Source: Streptomyces sp. YIM 130001 (lineage in GTDB: Bacteria > Actinomycetota > Actinomycetes > Streptomycetales > Streptomycetaceae). From it: DNA of 64,000 bases. The DNA is taken from NCBI RefSeq assembly GCF_003574445.1, contig NZ_KZ984549.1:186001-250000 (forward strand). The letters run 5' to 3'. The number at the start of each line of letters is the position of its first letter. Positions within the stretch are counted from its first letter, which is position 1. The notes under the pieces are model-generated. The model was not told where the DNA came from. It did not search any database and saw only the letters and a list, made by a program, of their open reading frames with translations. Below, in pieces: positions 48,707 to 57,478 of this stretch. A program made the position numbers and the translations under genes.

Positions 48707-49702
48707 ATGCGTTCACCTCTCGACACACGCACAGCCTCAAACACGGACATGTCATGCACATGCCCCCCACGAAGTGATGTGATGACCGTGCACACCCCCA
48801 CACGCCATGTGCGACGGCTTTCCAGGAAACGTCGTGCCGCACTCGGCGCCATCTCCCTGGCCTGCTGCTGTGCCGTCGCGGCAGCCCTGCCGTCCGGGGC
48901 CTCGGCCTCACCCGAAGCCCCCCGTTCGGCCGACAAGAAGGCGTCGGCGGCCGCGTTCGCCGACGAGTTCGACGGCCCGGCCGGGTCCCCGGTGGACAGC
49001 AGCAAGTGGCAGACGGAGACCGGCGACAACGTCAACAACCACGAGCGGCAGTACTACACACCGGGCGGCGACAACGCCCAACTCGACGGCGAGGGCCACC
49101 TCGTCATCACCGCCCGCAAGGAGAATCCGTCCAACTACCAATGCTGGTACGGCACCTGCGAGTACACCTCGTCCCGGCTGAACACCGCGAACACGTTCAC
49201 CCAGACCTACGGGCACGTGGAAGCCAAGATGAAGATCCCGCGCGGCCAAGGGATGTGGCCCGCCTTCTGGATGCTCGGCGCGGACATGGGTGATGTCGGC
49301 TGGCCCGCAAGCGGTGAGATCGACATCATGGAGAACGTCGGCTTCGAACCCGGCACCGTACACGGCACGCTGCACGGCCCCGGTTACTCCGGCGGAGGCG
49401 GCATCGGCGCCGACTACTCGCTGCCCGGCGGCGAGGACTTCGCCGACGACTTCCACACCTTCGCGGTGGACTGGGCCCCCGACTCCATCACCTGGTCCGT
49501 GGACGGCAACGTCTTCCAGACCCGGACCCCCGCCGATCTCGACGGCAAGGAATGGGTCTTCGACAAGCCGTTCTTCCTGATCCTCAACCTCGCGGTCGGC
49601 GGCGACTGGCCCGGCGACCCCGACGGCGGCACGACCTTCCCGCAGGAACTCGTCGTCGACCACGTGCGCGTGGAGACCGACGACGCCGCCCCGCCGGCCT
49701 GA
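48707..49702 (+). CDS. Secreted GH16 beta-glucanase (laminarinase-like)
   Basis: The 331-residue product has a Sec signal peptide (basic RRLSRKRRAALGAI then a hydrophobic core ending GASAS). The GH16 domain carries the catalytic EIDIME motif at Glu204 (nucleophile), Asp206 and Glu209 (acid/base), flanked by GQGMWPAFWMLG and FHTFAVDWAPDSITWSVDG. These motifs are typical of endo-1,3-beta-glucanases (laminarinases), although agarase and other specificities cannot be excluded. The start at ATG 48707 follows GGGAGAGG; GTG 48704 and ATG 48782 are in-frame alternatives. It probably releases oligosaccharides that the preceding importer takes up. Confidence 0.9.
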   Translation: MRSPLDTRTASNTDMSCTCPPRSDVMTVHTPTRHVRRLSRKRRAALGAISLACCCAVAAALPSGASASPEAPRSADKKASAAAFADEFDGPAGSPVDSSKWQTETGDNVNNHERQYYTPGGDNAQLDGEGHLVITARKENPSNYQCWYGTCEYTSSRLNTANTFTQTYGHVEAKMKIPRGQGMWPAFWMLGADMGDVGWPASGEIDIMENVGFEPGTVHGTLHGPGYSGGGGIGADYSLPGGEDFADDFHTFAVDWAPDSITWSVDGNVFQTRTPADLDGKEWVFDKPFFLILNLAVGGDWPGDPDGGTTFPQELVVDHVRVETDDAAPPA

Positions 49703-49710
49703 ACACTCCG

Positions 49711-49742
49711 CGGCCCGGGTGGTGACCTCACCACCCGGGCCG
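49711..49742. terminator. Bidirectional terminator between GH16 and SDR genes
   Basis: A perfect 15-bp inverted repeat (CGGCCCGGGTGGTGA with its complement) is separated by only two bases. It lies between two convergent genes, so it can serve both. Confidence 0.8.
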
Positions 49743-49756
49743 TGGTCCGTACGTGG

Positions 49757-50689
49757 TCAGCCGTCAATCTCCGCCCACGCGTCGGGCCGAGTGCCGTCGA
49801 CGTCGGTGACGCCGTAAGCCCTGGCGAGGTCGGCGGCCGTCACCGACTGCTGGTTCCAGCGCGCCCGGTCCGCATCCCCGGCCAGCGCGGCGATGCCCCT
49901 GCCGACGAAACACGGCGACTCGGACGCCGCGAAGCCCGCGGGAGCGGCCGGGTACCCCGCAACGCTCCCGTCCAGGGCCTCGCGCCAGTTCTCCTCGGTG
50001 ACCCCGAAGTTGTCCAGCATCATCTCCGAGCGGAGCCAGCCGGGGGTGACCGCCAACGCCGTTGCCCCGTACGGCGCGAGCTCGTGCCCCTGCGAGAAGC
50101 CGAGCCGGTTCACGGCGACCTTCGCCAAGTCGTAGTACACGGAGATCCGGTACTGCTCGGCGTTGTACGCGGTGGTGCCGTCGGTGATCTCCACGAGCAG
50201 CCCTCCCGGCCGGTCGACGAGCAACGGCACCAGGTGGTGCGACGTGACCAGATGGGTGTCGATCGCCAGGCGCAGGATCCGCAGGCCGGTGTCGAGATCG
50301 TGCTGCCAGACAGGCGTGTTCCACGTCGGTGGCGGGCCCTTGAGTACCTCGGCACCCCAGATGCTGTTGACCAGGACGTCGATGTGGCCGTAGTCCTTCC
50401 GCAGCCGCTGCGCCAGGCCGGCCACCTGGCCGGACTCGAGGTGGTCGACCTGGATCGCGACTCCCGCCCCGCCGAGCCGGGTGACCAGGTCGGCAGTCTC
50501 CTCGATCGTCTCGCCGCGGTCGTAGTCGGACCGGATGGAGGCATCCCCACGGCTGCTGCTGCGTCCCGTGCAGATCACCGTCGCTCCGGCCTCGCCCAGA
50601 GCCGCAGCGATACCCCTGCCCGCGCCGCGCGTGGCACCGGCGACCACCGCCACCTTGTCCCTCAGTGCACCGTTTCCTGACAAGTCCAT
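49757..50689 (-). CDS. SDR-family oxidoreductase
   Basis: The 310-residue protein is a classical short-chain dehydrogenase/reductase: the NAD(P)-binding motif GATRGAGRGIA near residue 18, the Asn-Ser motif in DVLVNSIWG, and the catalytic YxxxK in SVYYDLAKVAVNRLGFSQGHEL. The loop RSSSRGDASIRSDYDRGETIEETADLV after the second strand favours NADP(H). The substrate-binding part (GYPAAPAGFAASESPCFVGRGIAALAGDADRARWNQQS) is unlike well-known enzymes. It lies downstream of the acetyltransferase and GH16 genes on the same strand. A separate promoter is probable because of the intervening gap, though none was defined. Confidence 0.86.
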   Translation of the reverse strand: MDLSGNGALRDKVAVVAGATRGAGRGIAAALGEAGATVICTGRSSSRGDASIRSDYDRGETIEETADLVTRLGGAGVAIQVDHLESGQVAGLAQRLRKDYGHIDVLVNSIWGAEVLKGPPPTWNTPVWQHDLDTGLRILRLAIDTHLVTSHHLVPLLVDRPGGLLVEITDGTTAYNAEQYRISVYYDLAKVAVNRLGFSQGHELAPYGATALAVTPGWLRSEMMLDNFGVTEENWREALDGSVAGYPAAPAGFAASESPCFVGRGIAALAGDADRARWNQQSVTAADLARAYGVTDVDGTRPDAWAEIDG

Positions 50690-50834
50690 GGTGAGAGCCT
50701 CCCAGCCTCGCGTTCGCATGCCGATGCGACATCCCGGTGGGGTCGTGAGCCGCAGGCGATCCGCGCGTCGTATCGGTTCGGCGGGTACGCAACCCGGTCT
50801 GGCCTGCGGTGCCGTGGGCCCCTTCGTCCACGGC

Positions 50835-51377
50835 TCACCATTGGCGGCTCACCGTCGCCTTGCCCCCGGTCACCAGGGTGGCAGGGGGTACGTCGTCGGT
50901 GACCACCGCGCCCGCGGCGACCACGGCATCGCGGCCGATGGTGACGCCCGGCAGGATCATGGCGCCGGCGCCGATCCACGCGTTCTCCTGTACGTCGATG
51001 GGGCCTCCGCTCAGCCAGCCCCGCCGCTCCTGAGGGTCGACCGGGTGGCCGACCGTGATGAAGGTGGCCTTCGGCCCGACCATCACGCGCTCGGCCAGGC
51101 GAATGCCGGCGTAGTCGAGGAACGTGCAGTTCTGATTGATGAACACCCGCTCTGCGAGCTCCAGTCGGAGTCCGTGGTCGGTGTAGAAAGGCGGATAGAC
51201 GGTGACTCTGTCCGGCAGCGGCTTGCCGAGGATCCGCTCGAACAGGTCCGCCTTTCCCGCCTCGTCGTCGAAGGGCAGGACGTTCAGGCGGGAGGTCAGT
51301 TCGGTGGCGTGCAGGACGCGTTCGGACATGGCCTTGAACTCGGGGCTGTGGATGCGCATCAGACGGTCGTTGGACAT
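50835..51377 (-). CDS. Sugar O-acetyltransferase (maltose acetyltransferase/LbH type)
   Basis: The 180-residue protein has an N-terminal maltose-acetyltransferase-like helical part (MRIHSPEFKAMSERVLHATELTSRLNVLPFDDEAGKADLFERILGKPLP). A left-handed beta-helix follows, built from hexapeptide repeats of the [LIV]-G-x4 type (VMVGPKATFITVGHPVDPQERRGWLSGGPIDVQENAWIGAGAMILPGVTIGRDAVVAAGAVVTDDVPPATLVTGG). His in VGHP is the likely catalytic residue. The enzyme transfers acetyl from acetyl-CoA to a sugar or nodulation-factor-like acceptor. Its place next to the das-like operon on the same strand suggests acetylation of amino or other sugars, but it lies past a terminator and may be independent. Confidence 0.87.
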   Translation of the reverse strand: MSNDRLMRIHSPEFKAMSERVLHATELTSRLNVLPFDDEAGKADLFERILGKPLPDRVTVYPPFYTDHGLRLELAERVFINQNCTFLDYAGIRLAERVMVGPKATFITVGHPVDPQERRGWLSGGPIDVQENAWIGAGAMILPGVTIGRDAVVAAGAVVTDDVPPATLVTGGKATVSRQW

Positions 51378-51450
51378 GCACGATCCCTATCACTGCGCGC
51401 GCGCCACGGTCTCCGCCGTGTACCTCGGGGGCCGGGGGTGTCAGCACGGT

Positions 51451-51479
51451 GGCCTCCGCCGCGGAGTGCGGCGGAGGCC
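51451..51479 (-). terminator. Terminator of the das-like operon
   Basis: A perfect 12-bp inverted repeat (GGCCTCCGCCGC with its complement, loop GGAGT) lies about 27 bases past the GH16 stop codon on the minus strand. Confidence 0.75.
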
Positions 51480-51505
51480 GTGGAGTGCGCGCGGGTGCGG
51501 TCGCG

Positions 51506-52483
51506 TCAGTCCGGGACGTTGTCCTCGAAGGTGGTGCCCGAGGAGCGGTAGGAGTCGACCTTCGCCTGTACTTCGGCCGGGGTCAGCGCCTCGTCCTTGA
51601 CGTGCAGGACGTAGTCGACCTGCTGGTCGTACGCACGGGCCTCGGTGGAGGTCTGGCCCTCGAGGTCGATCAGCCACTGGTTGAAGTAGATGCCCATGGG
51701 GCGTTCGGGCAGGTACTTGGCGTCGTGGGTGCCGAAGAGTTCACCGTCGATGTAGTACTTGATGGTGCTGTCGTCGATGGTGAACACGACGTCGTGCCAG
51801 CCTTCGAAGCTGGTACGGGACTCGGTGTGCTGGTTGACCACCTCCCAGGGGTCGGGGCGGAACGTCTCCCACGAGGTGGTGAACAGGACGTTGTCCGTCT
51901 CGCCCCAGCCGCCGTTGGGCAGATACTCGAAGTCGTACTCCGAGTAGTCGTCGGCCATCGGAGCAGTGAGGTCGTTGAGCGAGAAGAACGCCTGGACGAG
52001 GCGATCGCCGTCGGGGCCGGACTTCGGCGCGTCGGAGAACTTGATCCGTGACGCGTAGGTGCCGTCCTTGAACTTCATCTTCTGGGAGAGGAGTTCGGCC
52101 TGCTCGGTCGACTCGGGTGTGCCGGCGGTGGAGGTCTCCAGGTTCATCACGGAGTTCTCGCCTTCGGTGGCGAAGGTGATGTTCTCCGGTGACCAGGTGG
52201 CTCCGGGGACGCCGGGACCGCCGGAGTTGCTGCGGACGCTCCAGCCGTTGGCGGAGATCGCCGGGTCGCTGTGCGAGGTGTAGTTGAAGTCGTCGAAGAG
52301 CGCTTCGCCTGCGGCGGCCTTGGCACTGCGCTCGCCGCGGCTGTCGTCGCTCGCCTGGGCGGTCGCCGTCAACGTGACTGCGGCGAGTCCGGTGACGGTG
52401 GCCACGGCTACGGCGATGCGCAGGTTCCTGGGACGGGCTCGGTGGGCGGGGTGACGTCGACGGATTCGTGGGGCTCCGGACAC
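51506..52483 (-). CDS. Secreted GH16-fold glycoside hydrolase (EYDFE catalytic motif)
   Basis: The 325-residue protein has a long N-terminal signal (basic RRRHPAHRARPRNLRIAV then a hydrophobic core to ATAQASDD). The GH16-type catalytic motif is present as EYDFE (Glu182, Asp184, Glu186) within YSEYDFEYLPNGGWG. DDFNYTSHSDPAISANGWSVRSNSGGPG near the start and YYIDGELFGTHDAKYLPERPMGIYFNQWLID near the end fit the beta-jellyroll. The divergence from laminarinases suggests another beta-glucan or galactan substrate. It is the last gene of the das-like operon and is translated 21 bases after the GH20 gene. Confidence 0.82.
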   Translation of the reverse strand: MSGAPRIRRRHPAHRARPRNLRIAVAVATVTGLAAVTLTATAQASDDSRGERSAKAAAGEALFDDFNYTSHSDPAISANGWSVRSNSGGPGVPGATWSPENITFATEGENSVMNLETSTAGTPESTEQAELLSQKMKFKDGTYASRIKFSDAPKSGPDGDRLVQAFFSLNDLTAPMADDYSEYDFEYLPNGGWGETDNVLFTTSWETFRPDPWEVVNQHTESRTSFEGWHDVVFTIDDSTIKYYIDGELFGTHDAKYLPERPMGIYFNQWLIDLEGQTSTEARAYDQQVDYVLHVKDEALTPAEVQAKVDSYRSSGTTFEDNVPD

Positions 52484-52504
52484 GGTGTTCCTCCTGGTGG
52501 GGGG

Positions 52505-54133
52505 CTACTGCGGGGGTTGTGCCTGTGTGCAGCCCCGCCGCGACTGGCGCGGCGGGGCGGTCGGCGTCGTCGCGTACCGGTTGAGGCGCGACGGGATGAG
52601 GGGGCGGTGGTGGACGCCGAGGGCGTCGAGACGGGCCGTATGGACGTGCAGGCGGGGCAGGAAGTCCCGGGACCAGGAGGTCTCGCCGGTCCAGGAGCGG
52701 TCGGCCAGAGCGCACAGACGGGGGAACGACTGGTACTCGATCTGCTCAGGACCGGGCACGAACTCGGTCCACAACTGGGCCTGCGCGCCCAGGATTTGGG
52801 CAGCCTCTCCGGGATCCCAGTCATTCGGCGCCGGATCGTGCGCGTGCACGGCGCGCAGGTCGACGACGGCGCCCGGCTGGCCAGGCGGTTCGCCGGGGTC
52901 GGCGGACTGGGCGTAGTCGAGGTAGGTGGCGAGGTAGTGGGCCATCACCACCTGATGGCCGCGGCGGGCGGCGGCCCGGCCGTGTGCGGGGTCGCGCCAG
53001 GTCATGACCGTGAAGCCGGGCGGCAGTTCGGTGCCGGTCTCCGCCCAGCCGACCGGACTGCGCCCTCGGGCGAGCAGGTGCTCCCCGATGCGGCCCATGA
53101 ACCAGCCGTGCAACTCCTTTGTCCCTGCCAGGCGTTCGGTCGCCATGCGCTCCTGCGCCGACGGGCTTCGTTCCCATTCACCGGTCGGGCACTCGTCGCC
53201 GCCGATATGGACGTACGGGGACGGGAAGACGTCCATGACCTCGTCGAGGACGGTGCGGCAGAAGTCGAGGGCCGCGTCGTGGACACCGAGGGTCGTGTCG
53301 CAGACACCCCATTCGGTCCAGACGTCGAGCGCCCGGTCGGGGTCGTTGCCGAGTGCCGGGTAGGCGGCCAGCGCGGATCTCACGTGGCCCGGCATCTCGA
53401 TCTCGGGGACGACGGTCACTCCGCGTTCGGCCGCGTACGCCACGATGCCGGCGAGCTCGTCCCTGGTGTAACTCCCGCCGTGCGGAACGCCGTCGTACGT
53501 GGTGCTGCCGGCGGGCCCGACCATGGAACGGGCGCGGTGACCGCCGACCTCGGTGAGCTTCGGGTAGGCGGCGACGGGCATCCGCCAGCCCTGGTCGTCG
53601 GTGAGGTGGAGTTGGAGGACGTTCAGTTTGTGGAAGGCGAGCAGGTCGACGTAGTGGCGTACGTAGGAAGCGGGCTGGAAGTGGCGGGCGACGTCCAGCA
53701 TGACGCCACGCCAGGAATGGCGGGGCACATCGGTGATCTCGGCACAGGGCAGCTGCCAGGTGATACCGCGCCGCGGGGTGGCCGACAGGGCCTCGGGAGG
53801 CAGGAGCTGGCGGATGGTCTGGATGCCGCGCAGGAGCCCGTCCGGTCGGGCAGCACGGAGCAGTACGCCGTTCGGACTGATGGTGAGGCCGTAGCCTTCC
53901 GCGCCGAGGCCGGTGAGCTGCGGGTCGAGGGCCAGGACGAACGCTCCGGTCGCGGAGGGGCGCAGTTTCAGGCCGGTGGCGGGGGCGAGGAGCATGCGCA
54001 GGAGGTGCGCGGCGTCCTCGGCGCCGGGGGCTGCGCGCACGGTCGTGTGCCGGTCGAGGGGGAAGTGACCGGGCCGGGGTGAGTACCGGCTCGGTCTCGG
54101 GACCAGGGAGATCTCGGCGCGTGGTGCGGACAC
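52505..54133 (-). CDS. Family GH20 beta-N-acetylhexosaminidase, cytoplasmic
   Basis: The 542-residue protein has no signal peptide, so it acts inside the cell. The GH20 catalytic pair Asp313-Glu314 lies in YVHIGGDECPTGEW. Supporting motifs are HSWRGVMLDVARHFQPASYVRHYVDLLAFHKLNVLQLHLTDDQGWRM and VVPEIEMPGHVRSALAAYP. An N-terminal GH20b-like domain (1-140) precedes the barrel. It hydrolyses terminal GlcNAc (or GalNAc) from small oligosaccharides such as chitobiose after uptake by the coupled ABC transporter. The GTG start at 54133 follows GGAGGCC. It sits between the permease and GH16 genes in one operon. Confidence 0.93.
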   Translation of the reverse strand: MSAPRAEISLVPRPSRYSPRPGHFPLDRHTTVRAAPGAEDAAHLLRMLLAPATGLKLRPSATGAFVLALDPQLTGLGAEGYGLTISPNGVLLRAARPDGLLRGIQTIRQLLPPEALSATPRRGITWQLPCAEITDVPRHSWRGVMLDVARHFQPASYVRHYVDLLAFHKLNVLQLHLTDDQGWRMPVAAYPKLTEVGGHRARSMVGPAGSTTYDGVPHGGSYTRDELAGIVAYAAERGVTVVPEIEMPGHVRSALAAYPALGNDPDRALDVWTEWGVCDTTLGVHDAALDFCRTVLDEVMDVFPSPYVHIGGDECPTGEWERSPSAQERMATERLAGTKELHGWFMGRIGEHLLARGRSPVGWAETGTELPPGFTVMTWRDPAHGRAAARRGHQVVMAHYLATYLDYAQSADPGEPPGQPGAVVDLRAVHAHDPAPNDWDPGEAAQILGAQAQLWTEFVPGPEQIEYQSFPRLCALADRSWTGETSWSRDFLPRLHVHTARLDALGVHHRPLIPSRLNRYATTPTAPPRQSRRGCTQAQPPQ

Positions 54134-54160
54134 AGGTCGGCCTCCGGGGCGTGGGATCGG

Positions 54161-54994
54161 TCAGCCCTTGACGGCCCCGGCGGCGAACCCCGAGGTCACA
54201 TGGCGCTGCAGGACCAGGAAGATGGCCAGGGCGGGCAGGGCGAAGAGGGTTGAGGCGGCCATGGTGGCGCCCCAGTCGGTGCCGAAGGTGTTCTGGAACG
54301 AGGAGAGCCAGACCGGCAGGGTGCGGCTGTCCTGCTGCTTGATGATCAGGAAGTTGGCGTAGGCGAATTCGTTCCAGGCCGTGATGTAGCCGAAGAGCGA
54401 GGTGGCCATCAGGCCGGGGGCGAGCAGGGGGAAGGCGATTCTTCGGAAGGCACCGAGCCGGGTGCAGCCGTCGACCTGGGCGGATTCCTCGAGTTCGGGC
54501 GGGATGGTGCCGATGAAGCCGCGTAGCACGACGATGGTGAACGGCAGCGTGATCATGAAGTAGACGAGGGTGAGGGTGGGCAGCCGGTCGAGCATGTCGG
54601 TGTCCCGGGAGATGATGTAGATCGGGATGATCAGTGACTCCCAGGGCGCCATCTGCGCGATGAAGACCATCAGCATGAACTGCCGCCGTCCGCTCCATCT
54701 CAGCCGCGCCACCGCGAAGGCGGCGCCGAGTGCGACCACGAGCGCGAGCAGCACCGCGCTCGCGGTGACGAGGATGCTGTTGCGCCAGAAGAGGGCGAAC
54801 CCGTCCGAGTCGACGGCGGTACGGAAGTGCTCCAAGGTCCAGGTGTACGGGACGATTTGCGGGCTCTCGGACTGGATGTCCCTGGTGGGCTTGAAGGCCG
54901 TGGTGACCATCCAGTAGACGGGGAAGAGGCAGACGAGGACGGTCAGTACGGCCGCCGCGTCGAGAGGGATCCGGCGGATTCGGGAACGGGTCAC
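54161..54994 (-). CDS. Sugar ABC transporter permease (MalG/DasC-like)
   Basis: The 277-residue permease starts at GTG 54994, overlapping the stop codon of the preceding permease (TCACAG on the plus strand). Six helices are predicted. The EAA loop reads ELEESAQVDGCTRLGAFRRIAFPLLAPG, and the family ending LQRHVTSGFAAGAVKG is present. It forms the pore with the other permease. No ATPase follows, so a shared MsiK-type ATPase is needed. Confidence 0.92.
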   Translation of the reverse strand: MTRSRIRRIPLDAAAVLTVLVCLFPVYWMVTTAFKPTRDIQSESPQIVPYTWTLEHFRTAVDSDGFALFWRNSILVTASAVLLALVVALGAAFAVARLRWSGRRQFMLMVFIAQMAPWESLIIPIYIISRDTDMLDRLPTLTLVYFMITLPFTIVVLRGFIGTIPPELEESAQVDGCTRLGAFRRIAFPLLAPGLMATSLFGYITAWNEFAYANFLIIKQQDSRTLPVWLSSFQNTFGTDWGATMAASTLFALPALAIFLVLQRHVTSGFAAGAVKG

Positions 54995-55962
54995 AGCTCG
55001 GCCTCCTGCTTGAACATCTGCCGGAAGTAGGCGACGAGCACGCCGGACATCAGGACCACGGTGACCATGGAGGCGGCCGCTCCGAGGTCGTAGTGCTGGG
55101 CGGACAGCGCGGTCTGGACGGCGTACACCGGCAGGATGGTGGTGGCGTCTCCGGGCCCGCCCCGGGTCATCACCCAGATCTGCACGAACGCCTTGAAGGT
55201 CCAGATCACTTCGAGCGACAGGACGAGCATGAAGATCGGCCGGATCATCGGGAAGGTGATCGAGCGGAAGATCCGCCGGGCGCCCGCCCCGTCGAGGCGG
55301 GCCGACTCGTAGAGCTCGCCTGGGACGGTGGTGAGCGCCGAGTAGAGAGTGATCGCGGCGAACGGCACCGACTGCCAGACGATGAGCAGGACCAGGATCG
55401 CGAAGGAGGCCGGTCCGCTCGCGAACCAGGTGTACCGGTCGAAGGATTCGAGTCCAAGACTCCTCAATGCCCAGTTCACAAAGCCGAATTCGGAGTGGAA
55501 GAGCCACTGGAAGACGGTGGTGGCCGCGATCACCGGCATGGCCCAGGCCAGTACCAGCGCACTGAGGACCATGGTCCGGCCGAAGCGGCCGAGCCGCTCG
55601 ACCATCAGGGCGACGAGCGTCGAGATGAGCATGATGAGGGCGACGTTGATCGCCATGAAGACGAAGGTGCGGCGTACGACCTCCCAGAAGCGGGGGTCGG
55701 TGAGCAGCGTGCGGTAGTTCTCCAGTCCGACGAACTCGGCCTCGCCGAGGATGAGTTGGCGGAGCCCGAAGTCCTGGACGGAGATCAGCAGGGCGCGCAG
55801 CAGGGGGTAGACGAGCAGGTAGAGGGTGCCGAGTACGGCTGGTGCGATCAGCAGGTACGGCCACGGACTGCGAGGCCGGGCGGGAGTGCGGACGGCACGC
55901 GGGGCACGGCGTGGCGCGGGTGCCTTCCCGGGTGCGGTGGTCCGTTCACGAGTGAGTGGCAC
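54991..55962 (-). CDS. Sugar ABC transporter permease (MalF/DasB-like)
   Basis: The 323-residue permease has an Arg/Pro/Ala-rich cytoplasmic head (about 1-30) and about six helices. The EAA loop is LYESARLDGAGARRIFRSITFPMIRP, and WPYLLIAPAVLGTLYLLVYPLLRALLISVQDF marks the N-terminal helix. The GTG at 55962 lies five bases after the binding-protein stop codon, so it is translated as part of the same operon. A downstream in-frame start is possible, since no strong ribosome site precedes it. Confidence 0.9.
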   Translation of the reverse strand: MPLTRERTTAPGKAPAPRRAPRAVRTPARPRSPWPYLLIAPAVLGTLYLLVYPLLRALLISVQDFGLRQLILGEAEFVGLENYRTLLTDPRFWEVVRRTFVFMAINVALIMLISTLVALMVERLGRFGRTMVLSALVLAWAMPVIAATTVFQWLFHSEFGFVNWALRSLGLESFDRYTWFASGPASFAILVLLIVWQSVPFAAITLYSALTTVPGELYESARLDGAGARRIFRSITFPMIRPIFMLVLSLEVIWTFKAFVQIWVMTRGGPGDATTILPVYAVQTALSAQHYDLGAAASMVTVVLMSGVLVAYFRQMFKQEAEL

Positions 55963-55967
55963 TGCAC

Positions 55968-57236
55968 TCAGGACCCGGTGTTCATGGCGCGGGTGATGGC
56001 TTCTGACGCCTTGGCCGCCTCGGTCTCGGTGGCGCCGCCGGTGATGACGGCGGTCATGTAGTCCTTGATCGGGTTCTCGGCCTCGACCGCTGCCCAGGCG
56101 GGCGTGTTGGGGGTGGCGTGGCTGTTCCTTGCCGCGCCCACCGCCATGGCCGCGGCGCCCGGGTCGTCGGCCACGGCGCTCGCCAGAGTGGTCTTGTTGG
56201 GCACGTAGCTCATGGCGACGGCCAGCTTCTTCTGCCACTTGTCGCCGGTGAGCGCCTTGACGAAGCTCCGTGCCGCGTTCGGGTGCGCGGAGGCGGCGGG
56301 GACGATCAGGTCGGAGCCGCCGGTGAAGACGGCACCGGGCTTCGACGCGGACTTTCCGGGGATGGGGAAGAAGCCGAGTCTGCCCTTGAGTTCGGGGTTC
56401 GCCTCGGTGATCACTTGGGCGCCGCCCGGCGTGGAGATGATCTGGGCGACGTCGCCCTTGGCCATCACGTCGGCCTGGGGCGGGTCGTCCTCGTCGGAGT
56501 CCTTGGGTCCTTTGCCGAGGGCTTGGAGCTCCTTGTAGAACTCCATTCCGCGGACGGCTTCGGGGGTGTCGAGGGAGCCCTTCCAGGTTCCCCCGGACTC
56601 GGTGGCCAGGTCGCCGCCCTCGTCCCAGATGAATCCGGCGAGCGCGTACCACATCTGGCCGGGCAGGTAGATGCCTTGCGTCTTGCCCTTGTTGAGCTTC
56701 GCGGTGGCGTCGGTCCACTGTGCGCGGCTCTTGATGTCAGCCGGGTCGATGCCGGCCTTCTCGAAGAGGTCGGTGCGGTAGACGACCACGCGGTTGGCCG
56801 CGTAGTACGGGATGCCGTACTGCTTGCCCTGGTAGGAGCCGGGCTCCGCCAGGCCCTTGAGCCACTGCTTGCCGCCGAGTTCGTCGACGGCGTCACTGAG
56901 GTCGGTGAGGCCGCCACTGGCGGCGAACTGGGCGACCTGAGTGTTGCCTGCCTCGATCACGTCGGGCGCGTCCTTGCTGGCGAGGGCGGCGGTGACCTTC
57001 TCGCCGATGCCGTCCCACTCCTGGATCTGGATCTTGACCTTGATGTCCGGGTGCGCGGCCTCGAAGCCCTTGACGAACTCGTTCTGGAACTCGGCCGAGA
57101 CGCTGTCCCGCATCAGCCAGACGTCGATCGTCGTACGCCCGCCCTCCGCTCCCCCGGAACTGCTGGAGGAGCCGCAGGCGCTGAGGCCGGCGATCGCCAC
57201 ACATACGGACACCCATGCAAGCAAGCGGAGCTTCAC
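55968..57236 (-). CDS. Sugar ABC transporter substrate-binding lipoprotein (DasA-like)
   Basis: The 422-residue lipoprotein starts at GTG 57236 with AGAGGTGAACC upstream. The signal ends at the lipobox cysteine of IAGLSACGSSSS. The mature part is a family-1 sugar-binding protein (IDVWLMRDSVSAEFQNEFVKGFEAAHPDIKVKIQIQEWDGIGEKVTAALASKDAPDVIEAGNTQVAQFAASGG). Its position with GH20 and a DasR-like GntR supports chitobiose or a related amino sugar as ligand; this is inference from context. It diverges from the GntR gene across an intergenic region with several operator-like elements. Confidence 0.88.
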   Translation of the reverse strand: MKLRLLAWVSVCVAIAGLSACGSSSSSGGAEGGRTTIDVWLMRDSVSAEFQNEFVKGFEAAHPDIKVKIQIQEWDGIGEKVTAALASKDAPDVIEAGNTQVAQFAASGGLTDLSDAVDELGGKQWLKGLAEPGSYQGKQYGIPYYAANRVVVYRTDLFEKAGIDPADIKSRAQWTDATAKLNKGKTQGIYLPGQMWYALAGFIWDEGGDLATESGGTWKGSLDTPEAVRGMEFYKELQALGKGPKDSDEDDPPQADVMAKGDVAQIISTPGGAQVITEANPELKGRLGFFPIPGKSASKPGAVFTGGSDLIVPAASAHPNAARSFVKALTGDKWQKKLAVAMSYVPNKTTLASAVADDPGAAAMAVGAARNSHATPNTPAWAAVEAENPIKDYMTAVITGGATETEAAKASEAITRAMNTGS

Positions 57237-57287
57237 GGTTCACCTCTGCGGACGAGCCGGCCCCGGAGGGGGCTGGCAACCCAACCA

Positions 57288-57478
57288 CCTGACCAGTGGC
57301 ATCAACTGGATACCTGACCTGTTGGCGATGGATGAAGTTGGCATAGACCAATTGAAACGTCAACCCCCTTGGCATATAAGGGATTTGCTAACCGACCTGG
57401 AGGCCGCGAGCCGGCCGACCGGCTAAACTAGCCTTACCAGTAGGCCACTTGTGGTCAGGTCGTGGCAGACTGGTCAGG
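57288..57478. promoter_or_regulatory. Four TGGTCAGG-type operator copies between GntR and sugar operon
   Basis: CCTGACCAGT (57288-57297) and CCTGACCTGT (57313-57322) lie on the sugar-operon side. GTGGTCAGGT (57451-57460) and ACTGGTCAGG (57469-57478) lie on the GntR side in opposite orientation. The first and last are exact complements. This arrangement suggests binding sites of the local GntR-type repressor or of DasR at both divergent promoters. Confidence 0.5.
57335..57363 (-). promoter_or_regulatory. Promoter of the das-like operon with dre-like element
   Basis: On the minus strand TTGACG (57363-57358) and CAACTT (57340-57335) are 17 bases apart. The spacer contains ATTGGTCTATGCCAAC, which matches the DasR-responsive element ACTGGTCTAGACCAGT at 11 of 16 positions. 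A repressor here would block polymerase. Confidence 0.5.

Noticed and set aside
57422..57440. Third iron box near the GntR regulator (CTAAACTAGCCTTACCAGT)
   Set aside because: Only 10 of 19 positions match and the outer TTAG/CTAA halves are not conserved.
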